Source: Coriobacteriaceae bacterium
Lineage (GTDB): Bacteria > Actinomycetota > Coriobacteriia > Coriobacteriales > Coriobacteriaceae
Reading direction: 5' to 3'
DNA: 64,000 nt
Assembly (NCBI GenBank): GCA_902364645.1
Contig: CABJEP010000011.1
Location: 1 to 64,000, forward strand
Positions 24,147 through 33,347 of the stretch are shown in pieces. A program made the position numbers and the translations under genes. The notes below the pieces were generated by a model that saw only the letters and a program-made list of their open reading frames with translations, was not told the DNA's origin and made no database searches. Position 1 is the stretch's first letter; each line of letters starts with the position of its first letter.

Positions 24147-24620
24147 TCAAGAAGAGAACCCCTTGCCCGGGCGCATCTGTATTTCGGACATGTGCAACGT
24201 GGTGCCGCGTATATCGCATTCGAGCAGACAGGCGCGTGACGGTCGGCCTAGGATGCTGAGGTCGATACGATACGTCGCATGGCTGTCCGTGTACTCGACT
24301 TGCTCGGCGTTGACGGTTGCTCCGATTGTAAATAAAGAGCCCAGTTCGGCATCGACAATCTTGGAGTCCTTTATCTTGACCTTGAACTCTTGGTAGAGGG
24401 ACGGGCTGTTGTAGTAAATGGTTCGGGTTCCGTCGGTGCATTCATCGGTCGTCTCCCATTTGACGACGGGCTGGTCCGAGCTGGCTATCAGCAGTTCTGC
24501 TCCAAAAGCTATGGCATGGGTGATGATAACCAGTAATACCCAGACGACAAAGAGATAGAGAACCACATATGCAACGGGGTGTTTTGAGCGGATGTTTTGG
24601 AGTACGGCTGGGACATTCAC
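24147..24620 (-). CDS. Small membrane-anchored protein of unknown function
   Basis: A 157-residue protein with one membrane helix (about residues 17-45) and an extracytoplasmic beta-rich domain with two cysteines (CTDG and ECDI). Not recognised. GTG 24620 is the start, with GGAGG seven bases upstream. It runs against dnaX and ends 21 bases from it, so the two converge. Confidence 0.6.
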   Translation of the reverse strand: MNVPAVLQNIRSKHPVAYVVLYLFVVWVLLVIITHAIAFGAELLIASSDQPVVKWETTDECTDGTRTIYYNSPSLYQEFKVKIKDSKIVDAELGSLFTIGATVNAEQVEYTDSHATYRIDLSILGRPSRACLLECDIRGTTLHMSEIQMRPGKGFSS

Positions 24621-24969
24621 GAGGGCACCTCCAAATCGTCATCTATGACAATCAAATTATACCCAGCCGCCATGCGTGCCGCCTCGAGCAGCGGCTCGGC
24701 ATTTTGCCATGTAGCCTTGTAGCCCTACGCATAAACTGCCTGGTTCCAGCTCTGCTAGATGTAGCTTGAGATAATTATGCAACCTTGCATAATTCGACCT
24801 TGCATAATCTTGGGCGTGCGTCACGCTCAAGGACATGTATATCGACTGAGGTAGCGTGTCCGCCCCGCTTGCTTGCCCCGCGCCGTGGTACGATTTTTGA
24901 GTTTGAAAGTCCCGTCGCGCTCCGGCTGCCCTTGCAGCTTGTCGCGCGGCCGCACGTAAAGGAGCCATC
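24621..24969. other. Intergenic region upstream of ybaB
   Basis: 349 bases between divergent genes. Apart from the TTGCATAAT palindrome described separately I see no gene or RNA; the open frames here are short shadows. Confidence 0.5.
24766..24808 (+). promoter_or_regulatory. Palindromic operator/promoter with TTGCATAATT repeats
   Basis: AATTATGCAA-CC-TTGCATAATT (24773-24794) is a perfect 10-2-10 palindrome, and TTGCATAAT recurs at 24800-24808. TTGAGA at 24766-24771 with ATAATT at 24789-24794 gives a 17-base spaced promoter, and TGCATAAT is itself an extended -10. It could drive ybaB-recR and be controlled by a dimeric repressor. Confidence 0.5.
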
Positions 24970-25290
24970 ATGGCCGGTATGAACATGCAGCAAATGATGA
25001 AGCAGGCTCGCAAGATGCAGGAGCAGCTTGCCGCCGCGCAGGAAAACCTTAAGTCCCAGACCGTCGACGCCTCTGCCGGCGGCGGCATGGTCAAGGTGAC
25101 CGTTAACGGCGAGATGGAGCTCGTCAACCTCACCATCGACCCCGATGCCCTCGATCCCGAGGACGTCGATATGCTGCAGGACATGATCATGGCTGCCGTC
25201 AACGAGGCCGTCCGCGGTGTCAACGAGCTCGCCAACAAGCAGATGGGCGCCATCACCGGCGGCCTCAACATCCCGGGCATGCCGTTCTAA
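24970..25290 (+). CDS. ybaB: YbaB/EbfC family nucleoid-associated protein
   Basis: A 106-residue dimeric DNA-binding protein, commonly encoded between dnaX and recR. The N-terminal helix is Met/Gln/Lys-rich ([20 protein letters not shown]), followed by a beta region with [15 protein letters not shown] and a C-terminal helix ending [15 protein letters not shown] precedes ATG 24970. recR starts 14 bases downstream, so they form an operon. Confidence 0.95.
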   Translation: MAGMNMQQMMKQARKMQEQLAAAQENLKSQTVDASAGGGMVKVTVNGEMELVNLTIDPDALDPEDVDMLQDMIMAAVNEAVRGVNELANKQMGAITGGLNIPGMPF

Positions 25291-25303
25291 GACACGCATA
25301 TAT

Positions 25304-25900
25304 ATGAGTGCCAACCATAGTCTGCAAAAATTGCTCGATGAGCTGGGCCGTCTGCCGGGCATTGGTCCCAAGTCGGCCCAGCGCATCGCCTATTACCTGC
25401 TCGAGGCCGATGCCGAGGAGGCGCGCCGCCTGGCCGAGGCTATCCTGGAGGTTAAGCAGGAGGTTCACTTTTGCAGCCGCTGCTTTAACTACGCCACGGC
25501 CGACGAGTGCTCCATCTGCCAGGATTCGATGCGCGATACCACTCGCATTTGCGTGGTGGGCGAGCCGCGCGATGTCCAGGCGATTGAGCGCACGGGCAGC
25601 TACCACGGTCTCTACCACGTATTGGGCGGCGTGATCAGTCCCATGGACAAGATTGGTCCCGAGCAGTTGCACATTCGTGAGCTGCTGGCGCGTCTGGGTC
25701 ACGAGGACATCCACGAGGTCATCATCGCCACCAACCCCAATATCGAGGGCGAGACCACGGCGAGCTACCTGGCCCGCACTATCAAGCCGCTGGGCGTTGA
25801 GGTATCGCGTCTGGCGAGCGGCCTTCCCGTGGGCGGCGACCTGGAGTATGCCGACGAGCTTACGCTTGGGCGCGCCATCGAGGCCCGTCGCACGATTTAG
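25304..25900 (+). CDS. recR: Recombination protein RecR
   Basis: Recombinational repair protein acting with RecO and RecF to load RecA. The 198-residue protein has the N-terminal helix-hairpin-helix ([17 protein letters not shown]), a four-Cys zinc finger (CSRC...CSIC, residues ~54-70), and a Toprim domain ([12 protein letters not shown], then TNPNIEGE). The C-terminus carries [21 protein letters not shown] residues. ATG 25304 gives the standard length; the longer open frame starts inside ybaB and is not needed. Confidence 0.96.
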   Translation: MSANHSLQKLLDELGRLPGIGPKSAQRIAYYLLEADAEEARRLAEAILEVKQEVHFCSRCFNYATADECSICQDSMRDTTRICVVGEPRDVQAIERTGSYHGLYHVLGGVISPMDKIGPEQLHIRELLARLGHEDIHEVIIATNPNIEGETTASYLARTIKPLGVEVSRLASGLPVGGDLEYADELTLGRAIEARRTI

Positions 25901-25938
25901 GTGGCGAGCCTGCTCCTGCCGTATGTCTTCATCGCGAC

Positions 25939-25966
25939 GCACGGGGTAGCCATAATTTCCCCGTGC
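25939..25966 (+). terminator. Hairpin after recR
   Basis: GCACGGGG (25939-25946) pairs with CCCCGTGC (25959-25966). The following sequence is only moderately T-rich, so it is a probable but not strong terminator. Confidence 0.5.
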
Positions 25967-26075
25967 GACTGTAAGTTTGTTGTGCAACAAAGATGCTTTG
26001 TATCCGCTTATCGCATGGATGCTTCCACTCGCATCCTTAATTTGCCCATTCGTTGCGCAACCTTTTGGGTTCGCT

Positions 26076-26130
26076 GATACACTCAAATATGGATTCGAAT
26101 GAATGCGCCGCTCCCGAGAGGCGCGTTTTT
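26076..26130 (+). promoter_or_regulatory. Possible promoter plus attenuator before the second kinase module
   Basis: GATACACTC (26076-26084) fits the recurring -10 motif. About 20 bases later GCGCC/GGCGC (26105-26124) form a stem followed by TTTTTGTT, directly before the GGAGGAG ribosome site. This terminator-like structure lies inside the presumed leader and could attenuate expression. Confidence 0.4.
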
Positions 26131-26145
26131 GTTGGAGGAGAACGC

Positions 26146-27051
26146 ATGCGGCCCGGTGGCACTCAGACAAAGCGCGGCGCCGCGGTGCGCATGCGACGCC
26201 GACTGGGCTTGGCGCCGCGGGCGTACGCACTGCTGTCTTGCTCGCTGGTGCTGGTCATAGCTGGCGTTTCTGCCTATGGCATGACCGTGCCGTCCATGAT
26301 GCAGGCACATGCCGCACGCGAACCGCGCGTGGGGCATGAGGTCAAAAGTGACCTGGGGACCACGACTGGATATGCTTGGGCAAGTGTGGTCGCGCATATT
26401 GTGTTTGGCACCGGCGACGCGGACGGCGCCGAGGCCCCGGACAACGAAGTCACGCTTGCCAATGGCAAAACCATCGTGCTCACCAACACCAAGATCATCG
26501 ATCGGTTGTCCAACAATAGCGTGGCGGCAACGGTGAATAAGGTCGAGCAGCAGAAGGAGCAGGACGCCCAGCAGTCCGGAAAGCCCGGTAGCTCGGATAC
26601 TTCTGGCTCCGGCTCGGATTCGTCGAGTTCGGGCGGTGGCTCTGGGTCGGGTTCCTCTGCCGGAGGGTCTGGAAACGGCGGCTCGACGGGCGGCAACACT
26701 GACAACGATGCAAACTCCGGTGGCCTTTCCGCTGCTGAGGAAGAGAGCATTCACAGCTGGCTTGTGACCAAGTACAACATGCTCGACGGCTATGTTTCTC
26801 GTGCCAATGACGTGGTCTCGACCTATAACTCTACGGGAGATCCCAGGCCGTGCGACAGCCTGGTCGGGGAGATGTTTGTCATTCGAGCCGAGTTCGGTCG
26901 TCAGACATTCTCGCCCCGGTCAAAGTGGTATCAGCAGTATGCCAATCTGTGGGGCTGTTACACCAACCTATGTCAATGGGTCGGCCATTACGGCGATGAT
27001 GACGTCGCGCTCGGTAACTTCAACAATAACGTGGCGGCGCTTGCCCTATGA
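26146..27051 (+). CDS. Membrane-anchored secreted protein with Ser/Gly linker
   Basis: About 301 residues. A basic N-terminus (MRPGGTQTKRGAAVRMRRRLG) and a hydrophobic segment (about 25-50) act as signal anchor. The middle (about residues 140-195) is a Ser/Gly/Asp low-complexity linker, and the last ~100 residues form a compact helical domain (HSWLVTKYNMLDGYVSRAND to the end). Not recognised. GGAGGAG precedes ATG 26146. The stop overlaps the next kinase start (ATGATGA), suggesting that the exported protein and kinase work together. Confidence 0.65.
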   Translation: MRPGGTQTKRGAAVRMRRRLGLAPRAYALLSCSLVLVIAGVSAYGMTVPSMMQAHAAREPRVGHEVKSDLGTTTGYAWASVVAHIVFGTGDADGAEAPDNEVTLANGKTIVLTNTKIIDRLSNNSVAATVNKVEQQKEQDAQQSGKPGSSDTSGSGSDSSSSGGGSGSGSSAGGSGNGGSTGGNTDNDANSGGLSAAEEESIHSWLVTKYNMLDGYVSRANDVVSTYNSTGDPRPCDSLVGEMFVIRAEFGRQTFSPRSKWYQQYANLWGCYTNLCQWVGHYGDDDVALGNFNNNVAALAL

Positions 27052-28892
27052 TGACCGATCTTGCATCCACCACACCACAATCGCTCGGTCGCGATCCCAT
27101 GGTCGGCCTGCGCCTGGCGCGTGTCGACGGGTTTGAGCCGGCCATTGCGCTCGGTCAGGACGAACTGCCTGCCTATCTGCGTCGTTTTACGATACTGTTT
27201 GCCGACGATGCCACCATGCGCCGTGGCGGTATCGGCCGCGTGACGCGTGCCGTCAACGCCCAAGGCGAGGCCGTGGCACTCAAGCAGCTCATCTTGCCAA
27301 CGTGCGATGAGTTTGACGATGCCGCCGCCCATGAGGCGCTGGTCGCCAAGTTCAAAGCGGCGTTTCGCGAGGAATACGAATGCCATCGCGCCCTTTCGGG
27401 CCTTAAGGGCTTTCCCCGCCTCTATGGCTGGGGCGAGGTCGACGGTGTGCCTGCAATTGTCATGGAATGGGTCGAGGGCGAGACGCTCGCCCGCTTGCGC
27501 TCGCGCTTTGCCGTGGACGATGCCGGCCGCCTATCGCCGCTTGTGGCGGCGCGTCTGGGTCGCGACCTGTTCGATCTGCTCTGCCGTATGAGCCTGGTGG
27601 GCGAGGGCTTTGTCCATCGCGATATCTCGCCCGCTAATATTATGGTGCGTACGGCGCGTCTACCGCTTGACCGGCAGCTTGCCGAGGGCACCTTTGACCT
27701 GTGCCTGATCGACTTTGGCTCGTCGCTGGCGCTTGAGCCTGCGTCGGCCGTGGCCGGTACCGGCGGCAAGGCGTCGTTTACGGAGCGCTATGCCACGCTG
27801 CGTCGCGCGACGGTTGCCTATGCCCCGCCCGAGATGCTCACCGACGATATTCCCGACCTGCGCGCTTTGCGTATGTCGCCGGCGATCGACGTCTATGCCG
27901 CAGCAAGCACGGTTTACGAGCTCATTGCCGGCGCCGCGCCATACGAAGCCGCGCCGAGCACTTCGGGCACCTCGGGTTCGCGCAAAAAGACGCGCGACAT
28001 CGCCAGCCCCTACCGTCTCAAGATGGACACGCTGCCCGACTATCCCATTGGTGCCCATGCGCCCGGTTGCGATTTGACTCAGCTGCTTCGTCGTGAGCCC
28101 GATGTGGCGCTCGCTGCGGCCGAGCAGGCCCAGCAGCTGGGGCTTGAGCCGGATTCCGAGGAGCTACGCGATGCGCTGGCGTTTGTCGATGCCCAGCTGT
28201 TCGACGTGGTGATGGCCTGTCTGTCCAGCCATCAAAAAGATCGTCCCGAGCCGGCGGCGGTCGAGGCGGCGCTCTCGGCGTTTTGTGACCACTATGCGCA
28301 AAATGTCGGTCGTTCGCTCCGCGGCGAGCCGCTCACGCCGTGCCCCATGGATGCGTCTGGCCGCGCGGTTCGTCGCGCGCTGATGGTCGGCGCGACGGTC
28401 GTCTGTGGCGTGGTTTGGGCTGTGGTCGTGGTTTCGGCCGCGCTGCTGGCGTCGGGCGCTCGCGTGACGGCGACTTTGGGATCGCTCGTGTGGTCTGGGT
28501 CGCTACCGGGTATTATTGCCGCACTGGCGTTGGCGCTGCCAGGCATAGCCGGCGTTGCCGCGGGGGCACTTGCGCGCGATCGGCGCTCGGGCTTCCTGCA
28601 GGGTGTGCTTGCGCTTTCTGCCTGCGAGGTTCCGGTGCTGGTTGTGGCTGCATGTAGCGTATTTTCCCAACGCGCCGTGATGGGCGGCCTTGTTGCCGCT
28701 CTGGTTGCAACCTATACGCTTACGTGGTTTTTGCTTGCGATGGGCTTTGCCTTTGAACTTCCCGTTTCGGCACCGCGACGCACAAAAGCCCAGATGGCGA
28801 CTCCGCTTGCCGGTGGAGCCGCAGCTGTCCGTACTTTTGGCGGACCTGTCGAAGTATCGTCCGATTCTATTTCTACGACCAAGGAGGCCTAG
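27048..28892 (+). CDS. Ser/Thr protein kinase with C-terminal membrane helices
   Basis: A 614-residue kinase. The ATP site is degenerate at the start (RRGGIGRVTRAV), with a VALKQ lysine and an extended insert. The catalytic loop is HRDISPANIMV, in which the usual Lys of HRDxKxxN is Ser, a variant common in some clostridial and actinobacterial kinases. The DFG equivalent is LIDFGSS. After residue ~440 there are four to five membrane helices. It overlaps the preceding gene by four bases and is followed three bases later by an FHA protein. Sensor, kinase and phosphothreonine reader are therefore encoded together. Activity needs testing because of the catalytic-loop change. Confidence 0.85.
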   Translation: MMTDLASTTPQSLGRDPMVGLRLARVDGFEPAIALGQDELPAYLRRFTILFADDATMRRGGIGRVTRAVNAQGEAVALKQLILPTCDEFDDAAAHEALVAKFKAAFREEYECHRALSGLKGFPRLYGWGEVDGVPAIVMEWVEGETLARLRSRFAVDDAGRLSPLVAARLGRDLFDLLCRMSLVGEGFVHRDISPANIMVRTARLPLDRQLAEGTFDLCLIDFGSSLALEPASAVAGTGGKASFTERYATLRRATVAYAPPEMLTDDIPDLRALRMSPAIDVYAAASTVYELIAGAAPYEAAPSTSGTSGSRKKTRDIASPYRLKMDTLPDYPIGAHAPGCDLTQLLRREPDVALAAAEQAQQLGLEPDSEELRDALAFVDAQLFDVVMACLSSHQKDRPEPAAVEAALSAFCDHYAQNVGRSLRGEPLTPCPMDASGRAVRRALMVGATVVCGVVWAVVVVSAALLASGARVTATLGSLVWSGSLPGIIAALALALPGIAGVAAGALARDRRSGFLQGVLALSACEVPVLVVAACSVFSQRAVMGGLVAALVATYTLTWFLLAMGFAFELPVSAPRRTKAQMATPLAGGAAAVRTFGGPVEVSSDSISTTKEA

Positions 28893-28895
28893 GTC

Positions 28896-29834
28896 ATGGC
28901 ATCTCAAGTTGAGCTCACCCCATGCGGGGCCATGTTTGACATCTTTAAGCGCGCAGCGCATCTGAGCCATATCGAGCTGTGCGGCTTGGTGCTTTCGTCC
29001 CGTCCGCTCGCCGACGGCCGCAGCCCGCAGAGCCGAGCCGCCGATCGCTCTTGGGTTTCCCGCTTTATCGTTCGCGCGCCGGTCGGCACGCTTCAGCAGC
29101 GCTACTTTGTCGAATACGGTACCTCGGCTGCGCGTATTATGTCGCAACTGGCCCTGCGCCAGCGCAATCCCATGGACTCCACGGCTGTAATCAATATGGT
29201 GTGCGGTCCTGCAGGTGAACCGATGGTACGCGCGCTCGAAGAGTGCCACCAGGACACGAATCTCTATCGCAACGCGCTCGATCGCCTGTCCCAGGCGGCG
29301 GAACTCATGCCCGCCGAGCGCGCCGAGGTCGTGCTGGTGCTGTTTGTCGCCGTCGGTTGTTCGGCGGATGTGCGGTCCTCGGTGAACTATGCCATCGACT
29401 ACGCGAACGCGACCTGCGGCGGAGGCACATCCACGCCGCGTTCGCTTGGCATGTCGCTGACTGCGGGCGAACGCGAACCCGCCCCGGCGCACCCTTTGGG
29501 CTTGCTGCGCGTGCAAAACAGTTTTGTCGTGAGCGCCCCGCGCTGGATTCAGCCGAGTGAGCAGGGTGTTGAGATTGGCGCGCTGGCCACTGGTGAGGGC
29601 GATATTACCGACGTCGGCGACGATGTCTCGGCCCGCCATGCCCATATCTGGTGCGATGCTCAAAATATCTGGCACGTCGAGGACTTGTCGTCCACCAACG
29701 GAACCGTGGTGGTAAACGGGGCCACGCGCGTTTGCATTCAGGTCGAGCCCGGCCGTTCCGCCCAGCTCAATCCCGGCGACGAGCTCAAGCTCGGCGAATC
29801 CACTACCTATGCCATCCTCTTCGGTGCCCTCTAG
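28896..29834 (+). CDS. FHA-domain protein of the second kinase module
   Basis: About 312 residues. The N-terminal ~180 residues are an unrecognised helical domain. The C-terminal FHA domain includes GALATGEGDITDVGDD, SARHAHIW and DLSSTNGTVVVNG, so the phosphopeptide-binding Arg/Ser/Asn positions are present. AAGGAGG precedes ATG 28896, three bases after the kinase stop. Its last ~120 codons and trailing sequence have a diverged partial copy at 36137-36504, on the far side of the accessory island. Confidence 0.88.
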   Translation: MASQVELTPCGAMFDIFKRAAHLSHIELCGLVLSSRPLADGRSPQSRAADRSWVSRFIVRAPVGTLQQRYFVEYGTSAARIMSQLALRQRNPMDSTAVINMVCGPAGEPMVRALEECHQDTNLYRNALDRLSQAAELMPAERAEVVLVLFVAVGCSADVRSSVNYAIDYANATCGGGTSTPRSLGMSLTAGEREPAPAHPLGLLRVQNSFVVSAPRWIQPSEQGVEIGALATGEGDITDVGDDVSARHAHIWCDAQNIWHVEDLSSTNGTVVVNGATRVCIQVEPGRSAQLNPGDELKLGESTTYAILFGAL

Positions 29835-30134
29835 CCGGCAGTTAAGGACGTTCCTTTTCTGCCGGCACTTGGGGACACTCCTCGGCGCGCCAGAGCCGGT
29901 CGCCTGGGGATGGAGAGGCCATTTTGGCCCTTGGCGGTCAGTCGGGGCGAAACTAGAAGATCTTTCCGATTCGCGGCTGTTCATGCTTGTAGAGCATCTA
30001 AAACAATAGGATGTTATTCTGGAATATGCCGGGTGCGTGAACTTGCCTGTCTTAGCCTTAATAAGGTATAGGGGAGTTTGGCTCAGGGGTTCCGTGTTGT
30101 TCTTCAGCGCAGTATTGTGGGACAGATTTGCTGA
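29835..30134. other. Left flank of the accessory island
   Basis: A GCCGGCAG/CTGCCGGC hairpin (29834-29866) enclosing GGACGTTCC lies just after the FHA gene and is followed by GGGGACACTCC, resembling the dispersed GGGGAC repeats. The stretch after it resembles the sequence after the second FHA copy near 36600. From about 30000 the sequence turns AT-rich. No gene is seen. Confidence 0.45.
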
Positions 30135-30784
30135 GATTGGCGCCTTACACCGCAGAGCGCACGGAAGGCTCTCGATTTGTGTTCTGGCCCCAGAATACAG
30201 GGCCTGATACTTACCAACTGTGGCATGGATGTAACATCTGTAGAAATCAACCCTTTTGTTGTCGACCTTTGTAAGAAAAACACTGCCATCAACTCTTTGG
30301 ATGACGAAACTAGGGTGCTTGAGGGGAGCCTTTACTCCCCTCTGAGAGATGACTCATGTTTTTCGCTTGTCGTTGTGAATCCTCCGTTACTGCCGATTCC
30401 GGATGAGATTCCTTATCCCTTCGTTTGAGATGGAGGACAATCGGGTCTGGATAAAACACTTCGTATTCTTAAGGGTGGCGATACGCATTTAGAGAAAAAC
30501 GGTAAATACTGCTAATAGGGGTGACGACGATGGTGCGGGGGCGACCCGCGATGCTCTCATCAATACGTCGGATACTTGGGAAATCAGGTCTAGATGCATG
30601 TATGATGATGCTGTGTGGCTATTCAATTAATCCGCGTTCCGAATGGGTGCAGGGTATAGCTGCGACATCGTATGCTTTTGACCCGGCGCGATACTCAGAT
30701 ATTTCTGAGGCGGTTGACGAAGTTTATACGCACTATGCCGCGCAAGGCGTTTCGGAAGTTTGCACATCTACGTTACGGGCTTAG
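30135..30784 (+). pseudogene. Decayed class I SAM-dependent methyltransferase
   Basis: Fragments of one methyltransferase are spread over two frames. The first (30135-30515) has ALDLCSGPRIQGLILT (SAM-binding motif I, with Arg where Gly is expected), VEINPFVVDLCKKNTAIN and VVNPPLLPIPDEIPYPFV. An in-frame TGA at 30426-30428 falls where Gly is expected, and DGGQSGLDKTLRIL continues after it. The second (30516-30784) is shifted by one frame and supplies the C-terminal part (SGLDACMMMLCGYS, then WVQGIAATSYAFDPARYS). The region upstream contains a TGA, so the N-terminus is also missing. Substrate unknown; a link to the nearby RiPP-like genes is speculative. Confidence 0.65.
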
Positions 30785-31099
30785 GTTTCTTCAAGCGAGC
30801 AGGCCGGTTGCGTTATTTCGAGCGATTTTTCTAGTCTAGACGACAAAAGGCAAAGGATTTGATGGGTATAAAACGCGGACGTTTGTGGGCGGATGCTCAA
30901 ATCTATTGTGGCAATCGGGCGGTTGAAAAAGATATTTCAACCGCCCGATTGCCAGGTTCGTCGGAGGAGATGTCCGATTCCGACTCTCTTGTAGGAAGAG
31001 CTTGAGATCGTATTGGCCCAAGGCAATCTTAAAGCAGTCTCATTGGCAAATCTTCGCTCCTGTTGTGTTGAGGTGTAAGGTATCAGTGATTGATGTTTT
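30785..31099. other. Gap before the ABC exporter with a perfect inverted repeat
   Basis: No gene is seen. A perfect 19-bp inverted repeat (30910-30928 with 30935-30953, loop AAGATA) contains GGCAATCGGGCGGTTGAAA. It lacks a T tract, so it may be a terminator relic or a repeat end. Confidence 0.55.
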
Positions 31100-32755
31100 G
31101 TGGCGGGTAGATTGGGGCCTTCCTTGATTCGATGCGTTCTCTCGAGGTTCATCAGAGCAAAAGGGGCTTTCGTCTTCATTGCTATCACGGTGATTGGAAC
31201 CGCTCTCTCCTATGCCATGCCATACGTGAACGGGAAATTCTTAGATTTTCTTCTCGGTAACCGCAGCGAAAGAGACGCCGTACTCTTCGCGCTCCTGGTT
31301 GCGTCAATAGGAGTTTTCTCCACCCTCTTTACTTATTTTGCAGGAACACTTTCCATTCGCATAACCACGAGACTTTCCTTTGATCTTCTCAGGGAGGCCG
31401 TCTTGCGTTTTGAAAGAGACGATTACTTGGTGAGTCGGACCATCGATCCAGCCTATACAACGCAACGGATTATTTCCGACTCTAGCGTGGTCTCATCCTT
31501 CGTTTTGGCGAATTTTATCAGTGCGCCGCTGTCCATTGTAGCCATTCCCATCGTATTGCTTATCATATGGTCAATTGATTCAACTCTCGCGGTGTTTTCC
31601 ATCATTCTCCTCATCGTGTATTTCTGTGTAATTACTGGGTTGAGGAAACTTTTGTATAGGGTCACGTATGAGAAGAAAGAGGCGGACAGCGCCTTTTACG
31701 CCGCAATTGCATCGCAGCTTAATCAGATTCTCAACATTCAACTGACATCTTCGTACGGCAAGAGCGAACAAGCGCTCGACGCTGGGTTTAAGAGCTATTT
31801 TCCCAAAGTTTTGCGCTCCGGAAAGCTATCATATTCTCTGACATCGCTCGATGGTCTTTTCGCAGCGTTGTTTCAAGCGGTGATACTTGTTGTTTCCGGA
31901 GTACGAATCATTAACGGAACTATGTCAATAGGCGAGTACACTATCATCGGTACATACTTCGCGGTTCTCTTTAAGACTTTGAAAAGTATGATGTCATTGT
32001 TCAAATCCTATCAAGATGCCAAAGCATCATGGGATAGGACGGCTATCGCGACGAGAGAAAAGGAGAGATCGGGGTGGAATCGGACCGATTTAGCTAAACT
32101 CGATGAAATAAATGACATTTCGGTATCTGATTTGGAATTCTCGGTTGCCCTTCCAGACGGATCTGTCCGAGAGGTCCTCGGCGGGTTTTCTTTCAAGTTT
32201 TCCGGTCCTGGTACATATTGCATAGTTGGGGAAAACGGAAGAGGCAAGACGTCACTTCTTTACTTGATGCTCGGGCTATACTCATCGAAAGGCAAAGTAA
32301 AATACAACGGCGTGCCAATCGAAGAATGCGACTTGGATTACATACGTGCGAGAGAGATATCGTGCTGCCCACAGTCGTGCTTCGCGCCGGACGAAACGGT
32401 GAAAGAGCTGTTAGAGTATTTCGACACGCCCTTTTCTTCCTATCACCGGGGTGTAGATGGCCTACTTTCGCTGGAAAACAGCGTGAAGGAGTTGCTCGGG
32501 AAACGTTGCTCCGCGCTTTCGGGCGGTGAGCTGCGCCGAGTGTACTTATGGTCGGCGATTTCACGCAAGTCGTCAGTTTTGGTACTCGACGAGCCCACGA
32601 CTGGGTTAGACGCTGTAAGCCGCGCCGAGCTTGCGGCCTATGTTAAGCGCAACAAGCAAAGCCAGCTGATCATCATTGTCTCTCACGATGACGAGATGGT
32701 CGGCGCGGTAGAAGGGGTAGTGGATTTAGGCAGCATGTACCGGGGTAAATGCTGA
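31100..32755 (+). CDS. ABC exporter, fused membrane and ATPase domains
   Basis: A 551-residue half-transporter of the exporter type. The N-terminal membrane domain (about residues 10-300) has six hydrophobic segments. The ATPase domain has Walker A GENGRGKTS (about 375), signature LSGGELRRVYL and Walker B VLVLDEPTTGLD, with switch His in VSHDDE. No C39 leader-peptidase domain is present. The start is uncertain: GTG 31100 is the first after an in-frame stop, and no good ribosome site is visible for it or later TTG codons. It is AT-rich relative to the core genes and converges with the radical SAM/peptide locus, so it may export that peptide. Confidence 0.85.
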   Translation: MAGRLGPSLIRCVLSRFIRAKGAFVFIAITVIGTALSYAMPYVNGKFLDFLLGNRSERDAVLFALLVASIGVFSTLFTYFAGTLSIRITTRLSFDLLREAVLRFERDDYLVSRTIDPAYTTQRIISDSSVVSSFVLANFISAPLSIVAIPIVLLIIWSIDSTLAVFSIILLIVYFCVITGLRKLLYRVTYEKKEADSAFYAAIASQLNQILNIQLTSSYGKSEQALDAGFKSYFPKVLRSGKLSYSLTSLDGLFAALFQAVILVVSGVRIINGTMSIGEYTIIGTYFAVLFKTLKSMMSLFKSYQDAKASWDRTAIATREKERSGWNRTDLAKLDEINDISVSDLEFSVALPDGSVREVLGGFSFKFSGPGTYCIVGENGRGKTSLLYLMLGLYSSKGKVKYNGVPIEECDLDYIRAREISCCPQSCFAPDETVKELLEYFDTPFSSYHRGVDGLLSLENSVKELLGKRCSALSGGELRRVYLWSAISRKSSVLVLDEPTTGLDAVSRAELAAYVKRNKQSQLIIIVSHDDEMVGAVEGVVDLGSMYRGKC

Positions 32756-33123
32756 CAAGTGTAGTGCTACCCAACTGACAGAGATAACAAAAAAGCGATG
32801 CAGATGCACGTAGCATTCAGTCGGTTCGGACTCGGTGCCTTCACGCCATCGCAACGCTTTCAGATATAGTTCTCATTCTCTTACTAAAGGAAACTTTAGT
32901 CTACGTTGTCTTGTCGAGACAGAGGTGAAGCGAAGTGTTGTCGCGACGTATCTTATTCCAGGTGGCTCAGTATCATCGTGAGAATCACACCAAAGTGTAC
33001 TTACAATTCTCGTGTCCCACGGACAACATGAGCTGAGCATTGAGGTTCCACCCTTTGCTGCAACTACACGGGGTTGGACGGCAATGAATATGCCGGGCCG
33101 CATGCCACGCGCAGCGGGGGTCC
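32756..33123. other. Unassigned stretch between the ABC exporter and the IS remnant
   Basis: No gene is supported. It holds small hairpins (CTAAAG/CTTTAG at 32884-32899) and possibly the left end of a decayed insertion sequence. Confidence 0.4.
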
Positions 33124-33249
33124 ATGCCCCAGTATGTTGCCTACAGCAGCCTCGATGTCCACGCACACATCATCTCTGCCTTCGTGTTCAATCCGTTTGC
33201 CGGAGAGTGCGAGGGTTACAAGGCCGTAGAATACGAGCCGAACAAATGA
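33124..33249 (+). pseudogene. IS110-family transposase N-terminal remnant
   Basis: A 41-codon open frame beginning MPQYVAYSSLDVHAHIISAF and continuing VFNPFAGE. It resembles the start of IS110-type DEDD transposases, where a LDVH motif supplies the first catalytic Asp. It ends at TGA, and no further transposase sequence follows. It is a small relic that supports past mobility of this region. Confidence 0.5.
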
Positions 33250-33347
33250 AATGCGGTATCGACGCATAGGATTAAACTGACGATTGCTTTGCACCGAAAA
33301 TACGCCCGGAAAGCCGCTATGGGTGGCGGCCCGGGTTAAATTGAGAG

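Noticed and set aside
28503..29984. Minus-strand open frames opposite the two FHA copies (also 35824-36561) that resemble each other
   Set aside because: Their similarity only reflects the duplicated FHA sequence on the other strand.
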